Part shown: positions 43,669 through 52,370 of the stretch, piece after piece
How the letters are laid out: each line of letters starts with the position of its first letter
Numbering within the stretch: the first letter of the stretch is position 1
Assembly: GCA_015061885.1 (NCBI GenBank)
Contig: SUVS01000008.1
Location: 1 to 64,000 of the forward strand
Direction of reading: 5' to 3'
DNA from: Lentisphaerota bacterium
Lineage (GTDB): Bacteria > Verrucomicrobiota > Lentisphaeria > Victivallales > Victivallaceae
DNA length: 64,000 nucleotides
The notes under the pieces: model-generated
The model's database searches: none
Told to the model about the DNA's origin: nothing
The model's input: only the letters and a program-made list of their open reading frames with translations
Made by a program: the position numbers and the translations under genes

Positions 43669-46600
43669 TCAATCCACCAGTTTGAACTGGAACTGATTTC
43701 CGGTAAAATAGGCTTTGCCCGGTACCAGCGTGTAATTATCGCTTTTGCCCTGATCCAAACGGTTGCGCATCAAGTTGAAAGGCACAAGTTTGCCCTTTTC
43801 GGGCTTGCCGCCCAACACGCTCCAGGGTACCGTTATCAGGCAAGTCCATGCTCCATCCCGGAGCGTGTATTTGGTCTTGACATCGCTGCCGGGGTGGATG
43901 ATGTTTTTATCGCCGGCTTTCCGCAGCAAAGTCATATCTTCAGCATAGCGGCAGTCGGTGGTGTCGATGATCATGTGATAGAGCATCCCCGGATCGTTGG
44001 TTTTTCCGGCAAAGAACTCCACGCTGTCGCAGAACCACGGCTTGTTGATCTTGCTGCCCTCGGTATTGGGCTTGCGGCCGGGGACTTCTTCGGCAGTGTA
44101 ATGAAAATAAAGGTTTTTATCGTCCCACCCCGCATGGACTTGAGTTTTCAAAGGAGCCATAGTCAATTTGGTGGCGTGCAAATTACCCAAAGACTGCAAA
44201 TTTTTGACCGTGGGTTTGCCGGTGATCTTTTTGAATTCGATCACGGCGGTCTGGAGTTTGCCCAGCTGTATGGGCCAGGCGGCGGCAGCTCCGGCGGGGA
44301 GTTCATCTGCAACCGCCAGCACTTCCAGCTCCAGCGAACGGTTGGGGCAAATGTCTTCCATATACAGCGTCAACGCCAGTTTGCCGTTCCAGTCGTTGGG
44401 GGCACCCAATGCTTGCATATCCAGCCACAGCTCTTTAGTTTCGGCGGTTTTATTTATCACCAGATCATCCAGCATATAGATATTGTTGCAAACGCCTTTT
44501 TTGCCCCAGAGATTGGGGCGTTTGGATTTGCGTTTGTCGGTCTGCAAGCCCAAACCGGCGGCGGTTCGGTGAGTGTACTCATTGCCGGTGGCAAAGTCCA
44601 ATATCAACCCGGCAAAGACTGTGTGGCGGCTGGCACGCACCACATGGCTCTGGGGCTTGAGGCCGTAGGTGTTGTAGTAAATAAAACCGTTTTTGAGCCG
44701 CACTTTCACATAGCGTTTGGCCTGAAACTCCAGCATGGCACCGGTGCGGTTAAAGTGGTTTTCGATATTCCGCAAAGTAGTGATATGCAATGCAAGTTTA
44801 CTGCTGTCGACTCTGGCTTCCGAAGCACCGGTGCTGGAAAGGGTGCCTTGCGCATAAACTTTTATATCGTTGACAGTTTTATCGACTTTTTCGATTTTCT
44901 GTTTATCCTTGAGGTCAATCAATATGGGCAGGAATTTCGTGGGCTTGCCCAGCTTGGGGAGCTTGATATTTTTGCTCAATTTGCCCGCTTTGACCGTGTA
45001 TATCCCCGGTCGGATGGTGTCGGGCAGTTCCAGCGAGAAACTGCCGTTGCGGGCAAGCACCAGATTGCCTTCGTTGTAAAGTGTTACCGGTACATTGCCG
45101 GGTGCAACCTTTACAACCAAAGTGCGTTTTTTGCGGACTGCACTCAAGCTCTTGACTTCCACTGCTTCTGCCGGAGCAACGGCAAGTTCGATATTGCTGA
45201 CACCTTTGCCGACTTTGACTACCGCCCAGCGCATGTTGTTTTCGATCCTCAAATCAGCCTTGACCGGTTGACCGTTGACCTTGACTTCTTTGATGGCTTG
45301 ATTTTCTTCCAGCAGCAGACCGATCTCGGCAGAAGTGTATTCGCTTTTTACGGTAAATCTGCCGTTATCTCCATCAAGTTCGATGCCCGGCTGACCGGCA
45401 AGGTAGTAGTGCGACGGCTCATTTTCGATACTCAAAACTGCCGCAGGCACCTGGCTGAACATAAGCACTTGAGCTTCGTTGACTTTGAGCGGCACTTTAA
45501 CGCTGATGCGTTCAGCATACTTTTGCTTGCCGAGAAAATGGGGCACCACCGCCCGGTCGGTTATCCAGCCGGTTTGGGCGTAGGCTTTTGCCAGCTGGGG
45601 TTCGCCGAACATACCTTTATATTTTTTGCCGTTTTTGATGGTGTATCGCCAAATGTATATCGGTTTGGCAGGGTCTTTGATGTTCAAAGGTTTGGTCAAT
45701 GCGGAAATTTCCCGGACTTCCGGCTTGGTGATGTGCGGATTGACGAAGATCCAGCCGTTGTTGAGCTGTTGAAGGGTCATACATTCCACATTTTCTTTGG
45801 CATCCATCCGCCAGTCGGGCTTGACATCGGCATCGGTGATCTGGGCCTGACGGATCTCGTATCTTGCTCCGATAAAGGGTATATCCGCAGCGGAGAGTCC
45901 GCGGCTGTTGTATGATGCCACCACTCCGATACCTGCCATGTAGTTGTGGAAAGCTCCATCCACCCCCGGCAGCCAGTAGATATATACCGAGTGGTGCAGC
46001 GGGTCTTTGTAGGCAAACATCTTGAACTTCCACATCAAAATCGCCCCCCGCCGCCATTCGTTGGTCAGCGTGCCGCCGAAACTTTCCAGATAACCGATGT
46101 CCCCCAGCGGGTTTTCGCTGTGGTTGAAGAAGATTATCCGGTTGGGGTCACGCTTCTGTATGGCATTACGTACTGCCAGATAAAAATCGGTCTGCCCCAT
46201 GGGGTCGTCGATCTGCATGGTGTCCCAATCTTTGGCGTAAGCTCCCGACTTGCCGCCATCCAGATACCATGCATCCTGATTGTAGGCGTTGACGAATTTT
46301 TCGATCTGATCCACCGCCTCGTCCCGGGACTCTTTGAATTTCCAGAACCGCAAATAGTTGACATTCACTCCGGGGAACCACGAAGCCGGCGACCCGTTGC
46401 GGAGCGTTTTAACAAACCACTCCGGGTGATTTTTTACCGGGGTGCTCCAGGGGAATGCACTCCAGAACCATGTGTAATAAGCCAACTTCAGATTGGGTGC
46501 GATTTTCTGCAATCTGGCAACTTTCTCCCGCAGTTCATCGGCGGTGCTGCGGTTGCCGAACCAGCCGTAAACGGCATCGCCTTCGGAAATGACATCGCCC

Positions 46601-48534
46601 CAAATACCGTTAGTATCGTATATAGCCGGGTCAATGAGATAGCCCCGGGGGGAGAAGGCTCTCTTCATATTTTCCGCATAACGCATACTGCTGCCCTTGT
46701 AAGCACCGTTCCAGCCGGTGGACATGGTGCAGCGGAGATCCCGCAGCCATGCCGGACGCCTGACTTGCGAGCGGTAAGCGGCGGCTTCGGGCGTAGAAAT
46801 ATATTCGTCGTAGGCTTTGAGCATACCGCCATCGGTAATGGAAAAACGGTTTTCAAAGCTGTGTACTTTCCGGTCAAGGGGCACAATGACTGCCGAAGTT
46901 ATACGCCAGCCGTTGGCACGGAAGATCTGGAGATTTTCCTCTTCGGTGCCCACATCCATATAGGTAAAACGGTCGTTGAACTTGAACCGGGTGTGCCAGA
47001 TGACCTGTCTTGTGGCGGCATTTTCAAAGCCGATGGTGGGTATATTGGTAAAGCTGCGATCCATCTGCACTTCATTGGCAGGCAGGCGGAACATGCCGAT
47101 TGCCACAGCGGTACCTGGCATTTCGTAAAAGCCCTGACTGCGGAACTTCTGCTCCAGAATAACATCGGTTGCCAGCCGCAGGAATTTGCGTTCTTTCATC
47201 CCGAGATCGACTACCTCGACCTTTTCAAAAAGAGCATTTTTCACCACATAATAAGTACGGCGAATCTCCAGAGCCGGCAGTTGAGGATTTCTGATGCTTA
47301 CAGTAACTTCAGCCTGCGATTTTTTTATATTGACAACTTTATCTTTGTTGCCGTCAACAACAGTATCTTTTTCGCGGGTCTGCAGGGTGTAAACCGGAGT
47401 CATCCGTTCAACGATGAGTTTATTTTTGTAATAAAGACCATTTACCACACCGTTGCTTTTTGATATATAAAGTTTATAATCTCCCTGTTGGAAAACGGTA
47501 TAATCTTTATTGTTCCGTGGCGGCATTTTTACGCCGTTATCGTAATTGAGTTCGGCGGCTTTTACGATCTCGGCTTCGGTGGGAGTGTGGCCGAAAAATT
47601 CCACTTCCGAAAATTCCACCGGAAAATCCGACCTCGGTCGGGTCGTTTTCAGCCGGATATATCTGCCGACGACAGGTTTTTCGCCGCTTTTGAAAGAGTA
47701 TTCGCTCAATACAGCTTGAGTACCGGATTTTTCATTGCGTAATACCCCGGCGGGCACAAAGTCTTTGTCATCCATACCGGAAAAGATGGCGATTTCGGCA
47801 AAGTTGTGCGACGGAGCTGTATTGGCAAAGACTTTGATTTCGTCAATAGTGAATCTGCCGCCCAGATCAAAGGTTATAAAGGGGTCATCGCTGAACTGCC
47901 GGTAGTGGATGTTTTTCTTTTTATTGCCGTCAGTCAGAGTTGTACCGTTTTCACCGGTAGTTGGTCTGGCTCCATTATGAATGTATTTCATAACCTTGAG
48001 CTGTTTGGTTTTACTGGTTTTCGGCAGGAGCTTGAAGTCGGCAAACTCCATAAATTTGCCCTTGCCTGACATATTTGCATAGGGCGTGATACGCATAGTA
48101 TGCGTTTCGCTGAAAGTTACGGTATTGCCCCGTTGAGCGGTAAAACTGTCCTTATCCAGCGGGATCACCACTTTTGACCACTTTTGACCTTTGCCGGAAG
48201 CAAACTTGCCGTGAACTCTGCCGGTTTGGCTTTCCAGAAAAATCGTCATGCCTTTGCCGGAAATATTGTGCCGCACATAAAACTCAATGGCAGAGTATTT
48301 GCCGAAATCCACCGGCGGAGTGAATTTACCCACTGCCCCCTGATATTTACCGGAAGCAGTCGCTTCGATGTGGACAGCATTTTTGCCGCCGGGACCTTTT
48401 ACGGCAGTGACTTCGGGAGCCGAAACCGCTTTGGCCTGATACCCCGACCACTCAATAACAGGGGCAAAAGGTTTATCAACAGCACCCAGGGTCAATGCTG
48501 TAAAACTCAAAATGATATATGCAAGAAATCTCAT
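43669..48534 (-). CDS. Giant multidomain secreted glycoside hydrolase-like protein with C-terminal CBM9-like domain
   Basis: A 1621-residue protein with a signal peptide (about 1-18). Residues ~25-150 resemble a beta-sandwich domain, ~155-310 an F5/8-type (CBM32-like) domain (DPFITFDLGGRFTIDEIKVF), ~340-600 a beta-sandwich as in GH36-type enzymes, and ~610-960 a TIM barrel with KLAYYTWFWSAFPW, WYLDGGKSGAY (D759 as candidate nucleophile) and IIFFNHSENPLGD. Several beta domains follow, and ~1450-1620 is CBM9-like (VHAGWDDKNLYFHYTAEE; DSVEFFAGKTND; CLITVPWSVLG). Overall it is a clan GH-D-like enzyme; the substrate is unknown. It follows a pseudopilin by 35 bp. Two very long open frames on the opposite strand are compositional shadows. 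Confidence 0.84.
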   Translation of the reverse strand: MRFLAYIILSFTALTLGAVDKPFAPVIEWSGYQAKAVSAPEVTAVKGPGGKNAVHIEATASGKYQGAVGKFTPPVDFGKYSAIEFYVRHNISGKGMTIFLESQTGRVHGKFASGKGQKWSKVVIPLDKDSFTAQRGNTVTFSETHTMRITPYANMSGKGKFMEFADFKLLPKTSKTKQLKVMKYIHNGARPTTGENGTTLTDGNKKKNIHYRQFSDDPFITFDLGGRFTIDEIKVFANTAPSHNFAEIAIFSGMDDKDFVPAGVLRNEKSGTQAVLSEYSFKSGEKPVVGRYIRLKTTRPRSDFPVEFSEVEFFGHTPTEAEIVKAAELNYDNGVKMPPRNNKDYTVFQQGDYKLYISKSNGVVNGLYYKNKLIVERMTPVYTLQTREKDTVVDGNKDKVVNIKKSQAEVTVSIRNPQLPALEIRRTYYVVKNALFEKVEVVDLGMKERKFLRLATDVILEQKFRSQGFYEMPGTAVAIGMFRLPANEVQMDRSFTNIPTIGFENAATRQVIWHTRFKFNDRFTYMDVGTEEENLQIFRANGWRITSAVIVPLDRKVHSFENRFSITDGGMLKAYDEYISTPEAAAYRSQVRRPAWLRDLRCTMSTGWNGAYKGSSMRYAENMKRAFSPRGYLIDPAIYDTNGIWGDVISEGDAVYGWFGNRSTADELREKVARLQKIAPNLKLAYYTWFWSAFPWSTPVKNHPEWFVKTLRNGSPASWFPGVNVNYLRFWKFKESRDEAVDQIEKFVNAYNQDAWYLDGGKSGAYAKDWDTMQIDDPMGQTDFYLAVRNAIQKRDPNRIIFFNHSENPLGDIGYLESFGGTLTNEWRRGAILMWKFKMFAYKDPLHHSVYIYWLPGVDGAFHNYMAGIGVVASYNSRGLSAADIPFIGARYEIRQAQITDADVKPDWRMDAKENVECMTLQQLNNGWIFVNPHITKPEVREISALTKPLNIKDPAKPIYIWRYTIKNGKKYKGMFGEPQLAKAYAQTGWITDRAVVPHFLGKQKYAERISVKVPLKVNEAQVLMFSQVPAAVLSIENEPSHYYLAGQPGIELDGDNGRFTVKSEYTSAEIGLLLEENQAIKEVKVNGQPVKADLRIENNMRWAVVKVGKGVSNIELAVAPAEAVEVKSLSAVRKKRTLVVKVAPGNVPVTLYNEGNLVLARNGSFSLELPDTIRPGIYTVKAGKLSKNIKLPKLGKPTKFLPILIDLKDKQKIEKVDKTVNDIKVYAQGTLSSTGASEARVDSSKLALHITTLRNIENHFNRTGAMLEFQAKRYVKVRLKNGFIYYNTYGLKPQSHVVRASRHTVFAGLILDFATGNEYTHRTAAGLGLQTDKRKSKRPNLWGKKGVCNNIYMLDDLVINKTAETKELWLDMQALGAPNDWNGKLALTLYMEDICPNRSLELEVLAVADELPAGAAAAWPIQLGKLQTAVIEFKKITGKPTVKNLQSLGNLHATKLTMAPLKTQVHAGWDDKNLYFHYTAEEVPGRKPNTEGSKINKPWFCDSVEFFAGKTNDPGMLYHMIIDTTDCRYAEDMTLLRKAGDKNIIHPGSDVKTKYTLRDGAWTCLITVPWSVLGGKPEKGKLVPFNLMRNRLDQGKSDNYTLVPGKAYFTGNQFQFKLVD

Positions 48535-48569
48535 AATTCACACTCTTGATTCTTTGCAAAATTTATTCT

Positions 48570-49280
48570 TTACTCTTCAATTACAGTAAGATAAGCACTG
48601 TACTTATCCTTGACCGTCCCTTGATTATAGTTTTTGCGGGCTATACTGTCTTTATGCTCGTTTTCCACATGCCCATCGGCAAAAAGTGTATTGAACGATC
48701 TGTTATGCCGGGCATGGATATTGCCGTTGGTTTTGTTAAGCCCCATGTAAATAATGTAGCTCCCGCGCTGCGGATTACTGGAACCCGGATTTACCGAGTC
48801 GTGGATAAAACCGTATTCGCTGGGATTTTGCATTTTAAGCCGGTTGGGGGTATTGACCGGAGTGATGTTGCCCAAACGCATACCATAAGTAGTGGACGGA
48901 TAAACATATCCGCTTTCCGGTTCAGATGGGTGTGAAGGACAATAAAACAGTTTTCCGAAATCTTTGTTGGCTTCACCCTCGTTGAACATCAATGCCAGAC
49001 GCTTTGACCATTGTACTTTGTTGTCGTCGGTTTCTGTAATTTGGGCAGGCGGGAAGTATTCTCCTTCGCAACTGTCAGCATACATATTTACATAAGTACC
49101 AAGATTTTTCATATTAGATGAACACGATGATGTCCGTGCCCGCTCCCGGGCGGCTGACAATGCCGGCAACAGCATCGCTGCCAATATGGCTATAATAGCA
49201 ATGACCACAAGAAGTTCTATGAGGGTGAAGCTCCGCTTCACCCGCCCATGGGCGGTGTTTTGCATTTCAATCTTTTTCAT
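48570..49280 (-). CDS. Type II secretion-like pseudopilin
   Basis: A 236-residue protein. The prepilin segment [18 protein letters not shown] starts at about residue 18, preceded by Ser (not Gly) and a basic leader (HGRVKRS). The C-terminal motif [18 protein letters not shown] is the classical H-x9-DG form. AAAGGAT is eight bases before the ATG. It is first gene of the locus leading to the 1621-residue protein and is divergent from the PocR-AraC regulator. Confidence 0.88.
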   Translation of the reverse strand: MKKIEMQNTAHGRVKRSFTLIELLVVIAIIAILAAMLLPALSAARERARTSSCSSNMKNLGTYVNMYADSCEGEYFPPAQITETDDNKVQWSKRLALMFNEGEANKDFGKLFYCPSHPSEPESGYVYPSTTYGMRLGNITPVNTPNRLKMQNPSEYGFIHDSVNPGSSNPQRGSYIIYMGLNKTNGNIHARHNRSFNTLFADGHVENEHKDSIARKNYNQGTVKDKYSAYLTVIEE

Positions 49281-49422
49281 TTTTTATCCTTTCGTTAAGG
49301 TATTCGATTTTTTCTTCACATAATATACCATAAAAAAACACATTTGTGAATAGTTGATATTTTGAATATCATATATATTTTTACGATTTCAGAATAAATC
49401 TGTAAAAATCAACCATTTTTAT

Positions 49423-49451
49423 TTGACAAACTTTTACAGTAATACTATCTT
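49423..49451 (+). promoter_or_regulatory. Promoter of the PocR-AraC regulator
   Basis: TTGACA (49423-49428), 17-bp spacer, TATCTT (49446-49451). An inverted pair TGTAAAA (49401) / TTTTACA (49432) brackets the -35 box and could be an operator. Confidence 0.65.
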
Positions 49452-49488
49452 ATAAATGTGAATGCAAATTTCTCAACATGGAGTATTT

Positions 49489-50310
49489 ATGAACCAGCTT
49501 GAATATGTTGAAAATGCCATTGTGCAGATGGAAAAATATCTGAAGCTGCCCATCACCATCGTTGACCACGACGGCTGGTTCAACAGCCGCCAGAAAGGTT
49601 TGATTTTTGACGAAAAGCGTAAATCGCACCGCAAACTTGCTTTGTGCAACATGGTCTTCTGTGCCAGATGCCGGGAAAACTGCCGCTACAAACTTAACGC
49701 TCTGTGTATGAAAGAACCGCATCCGCACTATACGGTCTGCTGGCAGAATTACGGTCAGATAGCTGTACCGCTGCGGCACAACAATATCCACTACGGAGTG
49801 CTTTATGCGGGGCTTTTCCGCCAAACACCAAATCCGGCACCGGATATGCCGGAAGCTGTTAAGAGTGCTTACAAGGCACTGCCTTTGTATAACGAAGACC
49901 GCATAACTGAATTTATGCAAGTTCTGGATATTTTTACCCGTGGATTGATCGGTTATCTCTGTGCGGAAAACATCCTCAATCTTGACTACGACACACGCTT
50001 CCGTAAACTTATTGAGTATCTGGAAAACAATTATCCGCAGGCAATATCGCTGAATGATGTGGCAGAACTGCTTGAACTCTCTCCGGCGTATGCCAGCAGT
50101 TTTATCAAGCAGATGTCGGGCTGTAATTTTTCGCAGTTATTGCGTGGCATACGCATTGAACACGCCGGAAAAATGCTGATTTCGTCCGAAAAAAATCTCC
50201 GCCAGATTGCCCGTGCGTGCGGTTTTTCCAGCGAATTTCATTTGAGCAAAATATTTAAACAGCAAACCGGCGAAAGTCCATCTGACTTCCGCCGTCGCAA
50301 TAAAGGTTGA
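49489..50310 (+). CDS. AraC-family regulator with PocR-like sensor domain
   Basis: A 273-residue protein. Residues ~1-150 match the PocR sensory domain (LPITIVDHDGWFN; CNMVFCARCRENCRYK cysteine cluster; YTVCWQNYGQIAVPL; GVLYAGLFRQ). The C-terminus has the two AraC helix-turn-helix motifs (ISLNDVAELLELSPAYASSFIKQ and LRQIARACGFSSEFHLSKIFKQQTG, ending GESPSDFRRR). The start at 49489 is used because an upstream ATG at 49462 is only 11 bp from the -10 box, and GGAG precedes 49489. It is divergent from the pseudopilin/giant protein locus and likely activates it. The Cys-rich PocR pocket suggests a small hydroxylated ligand. Confidence 0.91.
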   Translation: MNQLEYVENAIVQMEKYLKLPITIVDHDGWFNSRQKGLIFDEKRKSHRKLALCNMVFCARCRENCRYKLNALCMKEPHPHYTVCWQNYGQIAVPLRHNNIHYGVLYAGLFRQTPNPAPDMPEAVKSAYKALPLYNEDRITEFMQVLDIFTRGLIGYLCAENILNLDYDTRFRKLIEYLENNYPQAISLNDVAELLELSPAYASSFIKQMSGCNFSQLLRGIRIEHAGKMLISSEKNLRQIARACGFSSEFHLSKIFKQQTGESPSDFRRRNKG

Positions 50311-50396
50311 CCCCGGGTTGCGGCACGAAGAAGAACTCTTCAATATGAGTTTTCAGCACCGTTCCACAACGCTATTTATATTTACTTTTGTACCGG

Positions 50397-51827
50397 TTAT
50401 TTACTGTTCAAAAGTTTTTTCAGTTCACGCAATTTAGCGGCTTCCGGCATTTTTTTGTAAAACTCATCCAGCGGGAAGCACCCGGAGATCATGCCGTGCC
50501 GCGGGCCGTTGGTACATTCGCCGAAAGTCCGGCAGATGCGGCGGCGGTCAAGCGTTTTTCCAGCCAGCACATCCGCCGGCATTTGCGGATACGACAAAAC
50601 CATTCTGCCGATACCGGCAAAGTCGGCGTAGTTGTTTTGCAGAATAAATTCTGCGGCTTCCGGCAGATATTCCTGCAATGCGGTCAAACCCGATGCCACC
50701 AGCTTCATAGCCGGACAGAGTTCCTTGAGCCGTTTTGCCGCCGCGATGTGCCGCGACACATTGTAAAGCGGATTTTCCGGCATCAGATAGCCGTCGGCAA
50801 CCGCGTACCACGCCGGACGCTGCATGTGGACATTGTAATACGGACTGCCGATCGTGCCGACAATCAGTTCAAAACCATACTGTTCGAGCAACTGCACAAA
50901 TTTTACGGTTTCGACGAGATTTTCGTCCATATTCATACCATCGGCGGCAGAGCCGAAGGCGTAGCGGGAGTATTCGCTGCCGTCTTCCGCCATCGGTTTA
51001 CCGACTTTATCTTCGCCTTTGATAAAGGGCAATATATCGAAAATACTCAAGCGGCAGCCCAGCCCCAGACCGGGGCAGTCACGCTTGATTCCTTCCACAA
51101 TCTCGCGGAAAAAACGGGTGCGGTTTTCAAAACTTCCGCCGTAAGGTCCGGGCCGGTCAACTGCACTTAAAAATTCATGCCCCAGATAACCGTGGGCGTG
51201 TTTTATATCCACAAAATCATAACCGGCATCTTGAGCCATTTTTGCCGCTTTGACAAAGGCTTCCACGATTCCGGCGATCTCGCCATCGCTAACAACATTG
51301 GCGGCGGTGTTGTTGAATTTTTTATCCAGCAGCGGGTGCGAATATGCTGTGCGGCTTTCGAGTCTGGCATCTTCGTTGGGGTGGGCGTATCTGCCGGAGT
51401 GGGTAAGCTGCAGACCGATGACCGCCTCGGAGCCATATTTATCCTTACGGATTTTCCGCATATTTTTTACAGATTCAGCCAGAACCGGGAATGACTTTCC
51501 GCTTACCATGAGCTGACGCGGATTACTGCGGCCTTCGTGCATAACGGCGGCGGCTTCCACCCCGGCAAGCAGACTTGCACCGCTGTCGGCAAAGTTGTTC
51601 CAACGCCGCAAGGTGTATTCTGTGGGCACGCCGTCGGCATCGCAATCCCAACCTTCCATGGGCAATATCGCCCAGCGGTTGTCAAGTTTTTTGCCGTAAA
51701 GCTCAATGGGTTGTTTCATAGCTTCTGTACCGGAAGCAAAACCGATATTGATATTTTCTTCTGCCAGATAGTTCTGAAAATCTTTCAAATCGGCAAATTC
51801 AGCAACTTTACGATAATTTACTGCCAT
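50397..51827 (-). CDS. NADH:flavin oxidoreductase, Old Yellow Enzyme family
   Basis: A 476-residue FMN TIM-barrel protein: NRWAILPMEGWDCDADG at the FMN site, VIGLQLTHSGRY, VDIKHAHGYLGHEFLS (substrate His), DRPGPYGGSFENRTRFFREIVEGI (family signature), and a C-terminal FAGIGRMVLSYPQ phosphate-binding loop. No C-terminal iron-sulfur/FAD extension as in 2,4-dienoyl-CoA reductase. It reduces activated C=C bonds or demethylates/dehydrogenates small molecules. It is the last gene of the SDR-FAD-XRE operon, 3 bp after the regulator stop. Confidence 0.92.
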   Translation of the reverse strand: MAVNYRKVAEFADLKDFQNYLAEENINIGFASGTEAMKQPIELYGKKLDNRWAILPMEGWDCDADGVPTEYTLRRWNNFADSGASLLAGVEAAAVMHEGRSNPRQLMVSGKSFPVLAESVKNMRKIRKDKYGSEAVIGLQLTHSGRYAHPNEDARLESRTAYSHPLLDKKFNNTAANVVSDGEIAGIVEAFVKAAKMAQDAGYDFVDIKHAHGYLGHEFLSAVDRPGPYGGSFENRTRFFREIVEGIKRDCPGLGLGCRLSIFDILPFIKGEDKVGKPMAEDGSEYSRYAFGSAADGMNMDENLVETVKFVQLLEQYGFELIVGTIGSPYYNVHMQRPAWYAVADGYLMPENPLYNVSRHIAAAKRLKELCPAMKLVASGLTALQEYLPEAAEFILQNNYADFAGIGRMVLSYPQMPADVLAGKTLDRRRICRTFGECTNGPRHGMISGCFPLDEFYKKMPEAAKLRELKKLLNSK

Positions 51828-51830
51828 AAC

Positions 51831-52370
51831 TCAAAACCTCTTGTTCTTTTTCAAATGTGTTATAATAAGTTTGCAATCTTCCAAAACATTGTATTCATGA
51901 TCCAGCAACGCATCAAACTGTAAAGACATACCCTTTTCGAGTTTGTAGCGGTGTCCGGCAACAAAAATTTCCACTACGCCTTCCTGCACCCAGCACATTT
52001 CCGAATCCTCTTTATGCACAGAAGGTTTGCAAAGTCTGGCTCCGGCGGGAGCCGAAGCGGTCATACAGCGGATATTGCCGTAACTTACCCGCCGGAACGA
52101 AAAACCGTCGCTGCAATAATCCTGCTCCGCGACCTGCTGGGCGGTTCGCTTTTCCGCCAACGCCAGCAGATCCGACAAATTCATGGAAAAAGCCTGCGAC
52201 AACTTGTAAAGCGTTTCCAATTCCGCCTTGTTCCAGTTGCGTTCCAGCTTGCTTATAACGCTGGCGGCCACGCCGGAGCGTTCGCTTAAATCTGCTATGC
52301 TCCAGTCCAACTGCCGGCGAAGCTGGCGTAAAACGCCGAAATCCCAGCGTTGTTCACGGTTGTTGGTCAT
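51831..52370 (-). CDS. XRE-family regulator with C-terminal cupin
   Basis: A 179-residue protein. Residues ~8-65 are an XRE helix-turn-helix (FGVLRQLRRQLDWSIADLSERSG then ISKLERNWNKAELETLYKLSQAF). Residues ~105-175 are a cupin (HKEDSEMCWVQEGVVEIFV...HEYNVLED). ATG 52370 follows CGGAG and overlaps the end of the FAD-protein gene by 17 bp. Such regulators sense small organic acids or amines. Being encoded in the middle of the operon suggests autoregulation through the TTGCAA-type site at 55104-55119. Confidence 0.9.
   Translation of the reverse strand: MTNNREQRWDFGVLRQLRRQLDWSIADLSERSGVAASVISKLERNWNKAELETLYKLSQAFSMNLSDLLALAEKRTAQQVAEQDYCSDGFSFRRVSYGNIRCMTASAPAGARLCKPSVHKEDSEMCWVQEGVVEIFVAGHRYKLEKGMSLQFDALLDHEYNVLEDCKLIITHLKKNKRF

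Noticed and set aside
43894-47463. Two very long open frames (673 and 505 codons) on the plus strand opposite the giant secreted protein gene
   Set aside because: They lie fully antisense to a gene with signal peptide, known folds and consistent codon use; they have no ribosome-binding site and read as low-quality, His/Phe-rich translations. They follow from the codon pattern of the real gene.
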